A DNA stretch of 64,000 nt, from assembly GCA_027493525.1 (NCBI GenBank), contig JAOSKN010000001.1:558001-622000 (forward strand). The letters are read 5' to 3'. The DNA comes from Planctomycetota bacterium (GTDB lineage: Bacteria; Planctomycetota; SZUA-567; H5-PLA8). Shown piece after piece: positions 26,756 to 34,511 of this stretch (positions are counted from its first letter, which is position 1; every line of letters begins with the position of its first letter). The notes under the pieces are model-generated. The model saw nothing but the letters and a program-made list of their open reading frames with translations, was not told where the DNA came from and searched no databases. The position numbers were made by a program, and so were the translations under genes.

Positions 26756-27865
26756 TCAGGCGCCGTAAAAGGCGCGGATCTGCTCGACTACGTAGGCCAG
26801 ATCCTCTTCGGTCAACTCGGGGTAGACGGGCAGGCTCAGGATGCGGCCTGCCTGGCGTTCGGCGACGGGGAAGTCGCCGCGCTTGTAGCCCAGGTCCCTG
26901 GCCACCGTTTGCAGATGGATGGGCACGGGGTAATGGATCGCCGAGCCCACGCCGCGCTGGGCCAGGAACGCCTTGAGTTCGTCGCGCCGCTCGGCCTGGA
27001 CGATGAACGTGTGGTAGACGGGGCGCTCGTGCGGCAGGTCGATGGGGCAGAGGACGGGACTCAGGCGGGCCAAGGCTTCGCGGTAATACGCCGCGTGCGC
27101 GCGGCGCCTGTCGGTCCAGGTTTCAAGGTGCTTCAACTTCACCAGCAGTATGGCCGCCTGCAAGGTGTCCAGGCGCGTGTTGAAGCCCCAAAGAACGCTG
27201 TCGTCCCGAGTGCGCAGTCCGAAATTGCGCCAGAGCCGAAGCCGCTCGGCAAGGCCAGCGTCGTCGGTGGTGACGATCCCTGCGTCGCCGCACGCGTTAA
27301 GCGTCTTGAGCGGGTGCAGGCTGAAGCAGCCCAAGTCCCCGAAGGCGCCAGCGCGGCGGCCCCGGTATTCGGCGCGAACCGACTGCGCGGCGTCCTCCAC
27401 GATCTTCAGGTTGTGGCGGACGGCGATCTCGCGGAGCGGGTCCATATCGGCGACGCGGCCGGTCAGGTGCACCGGCAGGAGCGCCTTGGTCCGCGGGGTG
27501 ATGGCGGCTTCGACCTTCGCCGGGTCGAGGTTGAAGTCTTCCCGGACATCGGCGAAGACCGGCCGAGCTCCGGCGGCGGCGATGACCGTGGCGCTGGCGA
27601 TGAAGCTGTTGGGCGCGGTAATGATCTCGTCGCCCGGCCCGAGGCCCAGCGCGTAAAGGGCCAATTCCAGGGCGTCGGCCCCGCTGTTGACCCCGACGGC
27701 ATGGCGGACGCCGCAGAGTTCCGCGAACGCCGTCTCGAACTCACCGACTTGGGGGCCCAGGATAAACTGGCCGCTGTCGAGGACGCCCTCGACCGCCGCG
27801 AGCAGTTCGGCCTTGAGGGGCCTGTGCTGGCCGGGCAAATCGACGTAAGGCACTTGGCGAGGCAT
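26756..27865 (-). CDS. DegT/DnrJ/EryC1-family aminotransferase
   Basis: 369 residues, intact counterpart of the neighbouring aminotransferase. [17 protein letters not shown] and [10 protein letters not shown] (K187) are the cofactor-binding elements, and the end [11 protein letters not shown] matches the family. The two copies differ enough to act on different keto-sugars or sequential positions, for example in a diamino sugar. The start codon lies eight bases after the stop of the E1-beta-like gene, within one operon. Confidence 0.88.
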   Translation of the reverse strand: MPRQVPYVDLPGQHRPLKAELLAAVEGVLDSGQFILGPQVGEFETAFAELCGVRHAVGVNSGADALELALYALGLGPGDEIITAPNSFIASATVIAAAGARPVFADVREDFNLDPAKVEAAITPRTKALLPVHLTGRVADMDPLREIAVRHNLKIVEDAAQSVRAEYRGRRAGAFGDLGCFSLHPLKTLNACGDAGIVTTDDAGLAERLRLWRNFGLRTRDDSVLWGFNTRLDTLQAAILLVKLKHLETWTDRRRAHAAYYREALARLSPVLCPIDLPHERPVYHTFIVQAERRDELKAFLAQRGVGSAIHYPVPIHLQTVARDLGYKRGDFPVAERQAGRILSLPVYPELTEEDLAYVVEQIRAFYGA

Positions 27866-27873
27866 GGCGTTGC

Positions 27874-28929
27874 TCAGAAGGGCCCCGTAAAACTCTTGTC
27901 CGGCACGTCCAGCGGCGCGCCGGTCTCTTCGGCAAATAGGCTATCCGCATCCTGGCGGCCCAGCATTTCGGCGGCGGCCCGGGCCACGTGAATCGCGCGC
28001 GGATAGTAGTGCTTCGAGAGCGCGGCGGACGTAGGCGTGGGGCAATCGGGCAGCGCCACGCGGCGCGGCGGCGCCTTGAGTTTCCCGAAGCAGCGTTCGG
28101 CCATCTGCGCGACGATCTCCGCGCTGAAACCGCCGAATTCCCAGCCGGTGTCGGCCACGATCAGGCGGCCGGTCTTCTCGACGCTGCGCGCGACGGCGCC
28201 GGCGTCGAAGGGGCGCAAGCTGCGCACGTCCACGATCTCGGCGTCGATATCCCGCTCGGCCAGCATCCGCGCGGCTTTGTGGGCTTCGAGGGACATGTAC
28301 GAAAGCGCGGCGATGGTCACGTCGCGGCCTTCGCGCAGGACCCGCGCGACGCCCAACGGTTCGGTGTAACGACCTTCGGGCACCGGCCCGGAGATGTAGT
28401 GGAGCCAGCGATGCTCGAGGAAGATCACCGGGTTGTCGTCTTCGACGCTGGCGATGAGCAGGCCCTTGGCGTCATGCGGGGTGGCGGGCATCACCACTTT
28501 CAGTCCGGGGACGTGGGCAAACCAGGCTTGCAGGCTCTGGGAGTGCTGCGGCCCGTTGCCCCAGCCTCGGCCAATGATCGAGCGGACGACCATGGGCGCC
28601 TTCATGATCCCGCCGAACATGTAATGCCACTTGGCGGCTTCGTTGGCGAGTTGCTCCATCGAGAGCAGTGCGAAATCGACGCGCTGGTGAGTCAGGATCG
28701 GGCGCATGCCCACGACCGCCGAGCCGAGCGCAACGCCGGTCATGCCGTTCTCGCTGGTCGGCATGTCGAGGACGCGCGCGCCGTACTTCTCGCGCAGGCC
28801 GAGGGTCGTGCCGAAGATGCCCTTCGGATCGGGCACGCCGAGGCCCATCAGGTAGACGTTGGGATCCGCGCCGAGGCACAGGTCGGTGGCTTCAAGGATG
28901 GCCTGGGCGTAGGTGAGGTGCCGGCTCAT
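27874..28929 (-). CDS. ThDP-dependent 2-oxoacid dehydrogenase-type E1 component, beta subunit
   Basis: 351 residues. The pyrimidine-binding half has M-P-T-S-E-N-G-M-T-G-V-A-L-G-S, with the conserved activating Glu, and the transketolase C-terminal domain has V-D-V-R-S-L-R-P-F-D and I-V-A-D-T-G-W. It pairs with the alpha-like subunit whose stop overlaps its start (ATGA). No E2 or E3 gene is nearby, and the locus is otherwise for glycan synthesis. A decarboxylative or transketolase-like carbon transfer onto a sugar is therefore more likely than pyruvate oxidation; inference. Confidence 0.85.
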   Translation of the reverse strand: MSRHLTYAQAILEATDLCLGADPNVYLMGLGVPDPKGIFGTTLGLREKYGARVLDMPTSENGMTGVALGSAVVGMRPILTHQRVDFALLSMEQLANEAAKWHYMFGGIMKAPMVVRSIIGRGWGNGPQHSQSLQAWFAHVPGLKVVMPATPHDAKGLLIASVEDDNPVIFLEHRWLHYISGPVPEGRYTEPLGVARVLREGRDVTIAALSYMSLEAHKAARMLAERDIDAEIVDVRSLRPFDAGAVARSVEKTGRLIVADTGWEFGGFSAEIVAQMAERCFGKLKAPPRRVALPDCPTPTSAALSKHYYPRAIHVARAAAEMLGRQDADSLFAEETGAPLDVPDKSFTGPF

Positions 28930-29909
28930 GTCGCGTTCGCGCCCTCGGCGTAGACTTGCGTGGCCATCTCTTCCGGCTCCGGCCAGGGCGCGTTGCGCGC
29001 GGCTTCGAAGGCTGCCTTGACTTCCGCGTCGATCCGCGCGCGCATCTCATCGACCTCGGCAGCGCCAAGCAGGCCATCCGCGATCAGGCGCTGCTGAGCG
29101 CGCTCGATGGGGCAGCGCGCGCGCCACGCCTGGTACTCCGCTTCGGTGCGGTAGCCGATGTGGTTGTCGTAGTTGTGCCCGCAGTGCTCGCGCCAGCGGT
29201 AGGTGGCCAACTCCAGGAAAACCGGGCCCTCACCCGCGCGGGCGGCATCGACGGACTTCAAGGAGAGTTCGTACGCCTCTTCGAGGTCGTTCCCGTCGCC
29301 GTACAGCACGCGCAGGCCGTGGCCCTTGGCGGACGCCCAGGTGGGGCGATGCGCCGGCTGGCGGACCTCAAGGCCCGAGTAAACGGAATAGAGGTTGTTC
29401 TCGCAAAAGAAGACGAGCGGCAGCTTATGCAACGTCGCGAAATTGGCGGCTTCATGGAAGACGCCTTCCTCGGTCGCGGCCTCGCCAAGGAAGACCGCGG
29501 TGACGCGATCCTCGCCGCGCAGTTTGCTCGCGAAGGCCGAGCCCGCCGCAATGGGAATCGTGCTGGCCACGATCGATGTGGCGCCCAGGAATCCCACCTT
29601 TAGATCGACCAAGTGCATGCTGCCGCCCTTGCCGCGACAACAGCCGGTCGCGCGGCCGTAGAGCTCGGCCAGCATGGCCGTCAGGTCGCCGCCCTTGGCC
29701 AGGTAGTGGCCGTGCGAGCGATGGCTGCCGAAGGCGTAATCGGACGTCCGCAACGCCGCGCAGGCCCCGACCGCGCAGGCCTCCTGTCCGATGCTCAGGT
29801 GAACCGGCGTGCGCATCTCCTGTTCGCCATAGCGCGCCGCGATCTCCTCCTCGATGAGGCGGATGCGCAGCGTATCGTGAAAGAGCTGCCGTCGCAGTCG
29901 CGAATCCAT
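28926..29909 (-). CDS. ThDP-dependent 2-oxoacid dehydrogenase-type E1 component, alpha subunit
   Basis: 327 residues from the ATG at 29909 (GGAG seven bases upstream). Family features are H-L-S-I-G-Q-E-A, S-H-R-S-H-G-H-Y-L-A-K-G and R-G-K-G-G-S-M-H. The ThDP/Mg motif reads L-G-E-A-A-T-E-E-G-V-F-H-E ... E-N-N instead of the usual G-D-G start, so the first Mg ligand is Glu and the third Gly is Ala. Relatives in acetoin and pyruvate complexes keep G-D-G. The change may alter metal binding or specificity. Coupled to the beta-subunit gene by a four-base overlap. Confidence 0.85.
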   Translation of the reverse strand: MDSRLRRQLFHDTLRIRLIEEEIAARYGEQEMRTPVHLSIGQEACAVGACAALRTSDYAFGSHRSHGHYLAKGGDLTAMLAELYGRATGCCRGKGGSMHLVDLKVGFLGATSIVASTIPIAAGSAFASKLRGEDRVTAVFLGEAATEEGVFHEAANFATLHKLPLVFFCENNLYSVYSGLEVRQPAHRPTWASAKGHGLRVLYGDGNDLEEAYELSLKSVDAARAGEGPVFLELATYRWREHCGHNYDNHIGYRTEAEYQAWRARCPIERAQQRLIADGLLGAAEVDEMRARIDAEVKAAFEAARNAPWPEPEEMATQVYAEGANAT

Positions 29910-29923
29910 GCGGGCTCCGGGGC

Positions 29924-30922
29924 TCAGGCCAGGTTCCGGTTCTGCATGACTTTGATGTTGTAGTAGCGCGGATCGTCCATCGAATTCGGGATCTTGCCGT
30001 CCTTGAAGGCGCTGGCCAGGTCGGTCACGGCGTCTTCGATGGAATGCGACGGGGCGAAGCCGAGTTCGCGCTTGATCTTCTCCGACGAGATGTGATAGCT
30101 GCGATGGTCGTCCGTCGGGGTGGTGACGATTTCGACGTCCCGGCCCACGACCCCGCGCACGATCTGGGCGATCTCGCCCACCGTGTGATTCTCGTAGCCG
30201 GCATTGTAGACCCTGCCGTCGATCCGTTCGTCGGGCCACTCCAGCGACTTCACGTACAGATCGGTCATGTCGCCGATGTGGATGTTCGGCCGCATCTGCG
30301 CCCCGCCGAAGACTTTGATCCGCTTGTTGGTCCAGGCGTGGTTGGTGAGGATGTTGACGGTCAGGTCCAGGCGCAGCCGCGGAGAATACCCGCAGACCGT
30401 GGCGGGGCGCAGGGTCAGCGCGACGAAACCCGGCGCGCGTTCCTTATCGAGGAGCTCCTCGCAGAGCGCCTTGAACCTGCTGTAATCGGTCAGCGGTTCG
30501 AGCTTCAGATCCTCGGTGACGTTGGGATCGCTCTTGACCCCGTAGACGCTCGACGACGAGGCGTACACGAAGCGGTGCACGCCCGCATCCTTGCAGGTCT
30601 TCACGAGGTCCGGAAAGCAATCGTAGTTGATCGACTTGCCGAGTCCCGGATTCAACTCAAAACTCGGATCGTTGGAAACGCAGGCGAGGTGGATCACCGC
30701 GTCGCAGCCGGCGACGGCCTCCGCGAACGCCTTGCGCTCGCGGATGTCGCCCTTGATCAACTTGAGTTGGGGGTGGTCCTTAACCGTATCGAGGACGTCC
30801 TCGCCAAATAGAAAGAGGTCATAAACCCGGACCTGGTAGTTCTTGGCCAGGAGCTTGGGTACCAGCACCGCGCCGACATATCCGGCGCCGCCTGTCACCA
30901 GCACGTGGCGAATCGGTTTCAT
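29924..30922 (-). CDS. NAD-dependent sugar epimerase/dehydratase (extended SDR)
   Basis: 332 residues. T-G-G-A-G-Y-V-G near residue 10 binds NAD. The catalytic Ser/Tyr/Lys are in Y-A-S-S-S-S-V-Y-G and D-Y-S-R-F-K. I-H-I-G-D-M-T-D-L-Y and N-A-G-Y-E-N-H-T are usual for sugar-nucleotide epimerases and 4,6-dehydratases. It is first in the minus-strand arm and divergent from the kinase/nucleotidyltransferase gene, with a 260-base shared upstream region. Probably supplies the keto-sugar substrate for the DegT enzymes. Confidence 0.88.
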   Translation of the reverse strand: MKPIRHVLVTGGAGYVGAVLVPKLLAKNYQVRVYDLFLFGEDVLDTVKDHPQLKLIKGDIRERKAFAEAVAGCDAVIHLACVSNDPSFELNPGLGKSINYDCFPDLVKTCKDAGVHRFVYASSSSVYGVKSDPNVTEDLKLEPLTDYSRFKALCEELLDKERAPGFVALTLRPATVCGYSPRLRLDLTVNILTNHAWTNKRIKVFGGAQMRPNIHIGDMTDLYVKSLEWPDERIDGRVYNAGYENHTVGEIAQIVRGVVGRDVEIVTTPTDDHRSYHISSEKIKRELGFAPSHSIEDAVTDLASAFKDGKIPNSMDDPRYYNIKVMQNRNLA

Positions 30923-31182
30923 CGCTTCCTCGTGCCTTCAAGTACCAGGAAGGTTTCCCGCAACTTGATAAGCCGCGGAGCGCGCATGTGCATATCGGCG
31001 ATGGCCCCGACCTCGGCACACACGCTCCCCGTAACCTACCTTATGAAAGCCTGTTCGCTAGCAAAATGCCACGAATGAAATCGATATGCACGTTCTTGCG
31101 AGGGAGAAAGTCGTACAGTACGGTTATGCTGGCAAGCGAGTGGGGTAGGCCGACGCCTCGGATCCCAAGGCAGTCCAAGCGC

Positions 31183-32721
31183 ATGGCATCGCACGAGAAA
31201 ATCCTCGAGTTGGAGCGGTTGGCGGAGCTTCTCGCCACGGCGCGCGAGCAAGGCCGCAAGGTGGTGCACTGCCATGGCGTCTACGATCTGATTCATATCG
31301 GCCATATCAAGCACCTGGAAGCGGCGAAGAGGCTGGGCGACGTGCTGGTGGTGACCATCACGCAGGACCAGCATGTCAATAAGGGGCCGTTGCGCCCGGC
31401 GTTTACGCAACGCTTACGGGCGGAGGCGCTGGCAGCGCTGGGCTGCGTGGACTACGTCGCCGTCAATCGCTGGCCGACCGCCGTCGAGACGATCCAACTC
31501 CTCCGGCCGAACCTGTATGTGAAGGGCACGGTGCCCGCGACGGAGAAGCAATCGGGTCCCCGCGACCACAGCGACGGATTCGACCGCGAGGCCGAAGCGA
31601 TCAAGTCCGTGGGCGGCGAATTGGTGCTGACCCAGGAAGAGACCTACAGTTCCAGCACCCTGATCAACCGTTACATGGATCTGCTGCCGGAAGAGTCCAA
31701 GCTTTTCGTGGATAAGCTGCGCAAGGACTGCTCATCCGAACAGGTCATCGCTCATCTGCAGGGGCTGAAGCAGGCGAAGGTGCTCTGCATCGGCGAGACG
31801 ATTGTCGACGAGTACCAGTTCTGCTCGACGATGGGCAAAGCCAACAAGGACCCTGTTCTTGCGGCGCGCTTCCTGCGCAGCGCGAAGTACGCCGGCGGGA
31901 TCCTGGCCGTGGCCAATCACGCGGCGAACTTCGCGGGCCGCGTCACGCTCCTATCCATGCTCGGCGAGGAGGACTCCCACGAAGAGTTCGTGCGCGGCAA
32001 GCTGAATCCCGAAATCGAAGTCCACTTCATGCGCAAGCCGGATTCACCGACGATCGTGAAACGCCGCTTTCTCGAGGACTACATGGCGGTGAAGCTCTTC
32101 GAAGTCTACATTATGCGCAACGAGCGGCTCATGCCGGACGAAGAGCGCGCCTTCCTGGCCAAGCTCGAGGACCTGTTGCCGAGGCACGACGTGGTGGTCG
32201 TCGCTGACTACGGCCACGGCCTGATGACGCCCAAGGTCATCGAATACCTCTGCGCGCACGCGAAGTTTCTGGCGGTCAATGCGCAAGCCAATGCGGGCAA
32301 CCGCGGCTTCAACTTCATCTCCAAGTATCCGCGGGCGGATTACGCGTGCATCGACGAACCCGAGGCGCGGTTCGAGATGCGCGACCGCGACGCCGAACCC
32401 GAGGAACTGGTCCGCGCCATCGCCCAGAAGATGCGCTGCCCGCGCTTCATGTTGACCATGGGCAAGAAGGGCAGCCTGTGCTACGACGAACGGCAGGGCA
32501 TCGAGCGCATCCCCGTCTTCGGGGCGAAGCTGGTGGACCGCATCGGCGCGGGCGACGCCGTGCTCGCGATCACCAGCCCCTGCGTGGCCCAGGGGCTGCC
32601 GGCCCGGTTGACCGGCTTCATCGGCAATGTGGTGGGCGCAGAAGCGTGCGCGATCATGGGCAACGAGCGCGCCGTCTCGGCCAGCCAGGTCTTCCGCCAC
32701 ATCAGCCACCTGCTCAAGTAG
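31183..32721 (+). CDS. bifunctional cytidylyltransferase-like plus PfkB/RfaE-type kinase (reverse of HldE)
   Basis: 512 residues from the ATG at 31183. Residues 25-150 are a nucleotidyltransferase of the RfaE2/TagD class (H-G-V-Y-D-L-I-H-I-G-H, with the HxGH site at 38-41; V-K-G-T later). Residues from about 195 are a ribokinase-like domain (V-L-C-I-G-E-T-I-V-D-E, then D-R-I-G-A-G-D-A near 459 with the catalytic Asp). HldE carries the same two activities in the opposite order. It probably phosphorylates a sugar and activates it as an ADP or CDP derivative. Start choice is uncertain because the frame opens further upstream, but that part lacks homology-like character. Confidence 0.8.
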   Translation: MASHEKILELERLAELLATAREQGRKVVHCHGVYDLIHIGHIKHLEAAKRLGDVLVVTITQDQHVNKGPLRPAFTQRLRAEALAALGCVDYVAVNRWPTAVETIQLLRPNLYVKGTVPATEKQSGPRDHSDGFDREAEAIKSVGGELVLTQEETYSSSTLINRYMDLLPEESKLFVDKLRKDCSSEQVIAHLQGLKQAKVLCIGETIVDEYQFCSTMGKANKDPVLAARFLRSAKYAGGILAVANHAANFAGRVTLLSMLGEEDSHEEFVRGKLNPEIEVHFMRKPDSPTIVKRRFLEDYMAVKLFEVYIMRNERLMPDEERAFLAKLEDLLPRHDVVVVADYGHGLMTPKVIEYLCAHAKFLAVNAQANAGNRGFNFISKYPRADYACIDEPEARFEMRDRDAEPEELVRAIAQKMRCPRFMLTMGKKGSLCYDERQGIERIPVFGAKLVDRIGAGDAVLAITSPCVAQGLPARLTGFIGNVVGAEACAIMGNERAVSASQVFRHISHLLK

Positions 32722-32731
32722 GAGCGCCCAG

Positions 32732-33682
32732 ATGTCCTCCGGGCTGTTCGATCGCTCTCGCCTGAAAATCCGGCCGCTGGCTGAGCGGGCCCACGATCTG
32801 GACCTCGGCGCGATCAGGCCGCTGGCGCCGGTTGACTGCACGGCGCCCGCCTTGGCCGAAGCCGGCCGCCGGATCAAGGCCGCACGCGCGCGAGGCGCCG
32901 CCGTCGTGCTTATGATGGGCGCCCACGTGCTGCGCTCCGGCGTTCAGCGTTATTTGATTGATTGGATGGAACGCGGCTTGATCAGTGTCCTGTCCACCAA
33001 TGGCGCGCTGGCGATTCACGATTACGAATGGGCGCGCATCGGCGCGACCACCGAAAGCGTGGCGCGCTACATCAAGGATGGCCGCTTCGGGCTCTGGCAG
33101 GAGACCGGTGAACTTAACGAAATCGTCTCATGCGGCGCTCGCGAAGGACTGGGACTCGGCGAGGCCGTCGGGAAAGCGATCGCCGAAAGCGGCTTCCCCA
33201 ATCGGGAGATCAGCGTCCTGGCCGCCGCCTACCGGCTCGGCGTGCCCTTCACCGTGCATGTGGGCATCGGGTACGATATCGTTCACGAACATCCGAATTG
33301 CGATGGCGCGGCCTACGGCGCGGCGAGCTATCATGATTTCCTGCGCTTCGCGCGCGTGGTCGAGGATCTGGACGGCGGCGTCGTGATGAACTTCGGCAGC
33401 GCCGTGATGGCCCCCGAGGTGTACCTCAAGGCGCTGGCCATGGCCCGGAATGTGGCCGAGCAGGAAGGGCGAACGATTCGGGATTTCACGACTCTGGTCT
33501 GCGACCTGCACGAACTGCCGGACGACTTCCAGCGCGAGCCATCCCGCGGCGAAGCGGCCTATTATTACCGGCCCTGGAAGACGATGCTGGTGCGGACCGT
33601 GGCGGACGGCGGACGAAGCCTGTACGTCTGCGGCAAGCATGCGGATACGGTGCCTCAACTATGGACGGCGACGACAAGCTGA
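32732..33682 (+). CDS. uncharacterised protein, possibly deoxyhypusine-synthase-like
   Basis: 316 residues, ATG at 32732 with GGAG seven bases upstream. Conserved-looking blocks are M-M-G-A-H-V-L-R-S-G-V-Q, L-S-T-N-G-A-L-A-I-H-D-Y-E, P-F-T-V-H-V-G-I-G-Y-D-I-V-H and V-V-M-N-F-G-S-A-V. The order of a small-residue loop, an N-G-A-I-H-D segment and a late G-S-A loop faintly parallels deoxyhypusine synthase, an NAD enzyme, but the catalytic lysine region is not evident. I recall relatives in surface-polysaccharide loci annotated only as hypothetical. Lies between the sugar-activating enzyme and the GT2, overlapping the latter by 22 bases. Confidence 0.5.
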   Translation: MSSGLFDRSRLKIRPLAERAHDLDLGAIRPLAPVDCTAPALAEAGRRIKAARARGAAVVLMMGAHVLRSGVQRYLIDWMERGLISVLSTNGALAIHDYEWARIGATTESVARYIKDGRFGLWQETGELNEIVSCGAREGLGLGEAVGKAIAESGFPNREISVLAAAYRLGVPFTVHVGIGYDIVHEHPNCDGAAYGAASYHDFLRFARVVEDLDGGVVMNFGSAVMAPEVYLKALAMARNVAEQEGRTIRDFTTLVCDLHELPDDFQREPSRGEAAYYYRPWKTMLVRTVADGGRSLYVCGKHADTVPQLWTATTS

Positions 33683-34506
33683 AGCCCGGATCGTCCGGTT
33701 CGCGCCTCCCCGCGCGCGGGATGCTGACCATCGTCATGCCCGCGCTCAACGAGGAGGACAACGTTCGCGCCGCCGTCACGAACGCCCTCAAGGCATTCGA
33801 CGACCTTAAAATCGGCGGTGAAGTGATCGTCGTAAACGACGGCAGCACCGACGGCACGGAAAAGATCGTGCGCGAGATGATGGCCGCCGAGTCGAGAGTG
33901 CGAATCGTCTGCCACGAAAAGCCGCGCGGAATCGGCGCCTCGTTCTGGGACGGGGTCGATCACGCCCGCGGCGAATTCGTCTGCATGCTGCCCGGCGACA
34001 ACGAGAACGATCCCTGGGAGATCTTCCGATACTATCCGCTGCTTTTGCATGTGGACCTGGTGATTCCTTTCGTTTTCAACAAACAGGTGCGTTCGCTATT
34101 CCGAAATACGCTCTCGTTCATGTACCGCTTCATCATCAACACGACTTTCCTGGTGTATTTCAATTACACAAACGGGACGGTCATGTACCGGCGCAGCCTA
34201 TTGAAGGAACTGGATTTTCGCAGCACGGGATTTTTCTTTCAGACCGATATCCTCGTCCGCACGGTCAAGCGCGGCTACCTCTTCGCGGAAGTGCCGTATC
34301 GCCTGAACGTGCGCACCGAAGGCGTTTCCAAGGCCGTCTCCTTTCCTTCGCTGCTCCAGGTGATGCGCGGCTATATTCGGCTGGTTCGGGACTATTATTT
34401 CAACAAGGAGGTCAAGCCGCCCGCGGCCTATGCGGAAGGTTCGGTAACCGCAAGCCGCTACGCCGACGTCCCCGCTGCTAAGCGGGCGACGCAAGCGGAG
34501 AGTTAG
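33661..34506 (+). CDS. glycosyltransferase family 2
   Basis: 281 residues. GT-A fold motifs are I-V-M-P-A-L-N-E-E-D-N, V-V-N-D-G-S-T-D-G-T and M-L-P-G-D-N-E-N-D in the position of the metal-binding DxD. R-S-L-F-R-N-T-L-S-F-M-Y and L-V-Y-F-N-Y-T-N-G suggest a dolichol-phosphate-mannose-synthase-like subgroup that loads a sugar onto a lipid carrier. No long membrane segment. It starts inside the preceding gene, so translation is probably coupled. Confidence 0.85.
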   Translation: MDGDDKLKPGSSGSRLPARGMLTIVMPALNEEDNVRAAVTNALKAFDDLKIGGEVIVVNDGSTDGTEKIVREMMAAESRVRIVCHEKPRGIGASFWDGVDHARGEFVCMLPGDNENDPWEIFRYYPLLLHVDLVIPFVFNKQVRSLFRNTLSFMYRFIINTTFLVYFNYTNGTVMYRRSLLKELDFRSTGFFFQTDILVRTVKRGYLFAEVPYRLNVRTEGVSKAVSFPSLLQVMRGYIRLVRDYYFNKEVKPPAAYAEGSVTASRYADVPAAKRATQAES

Positions 34507-34511
34507 GATTC

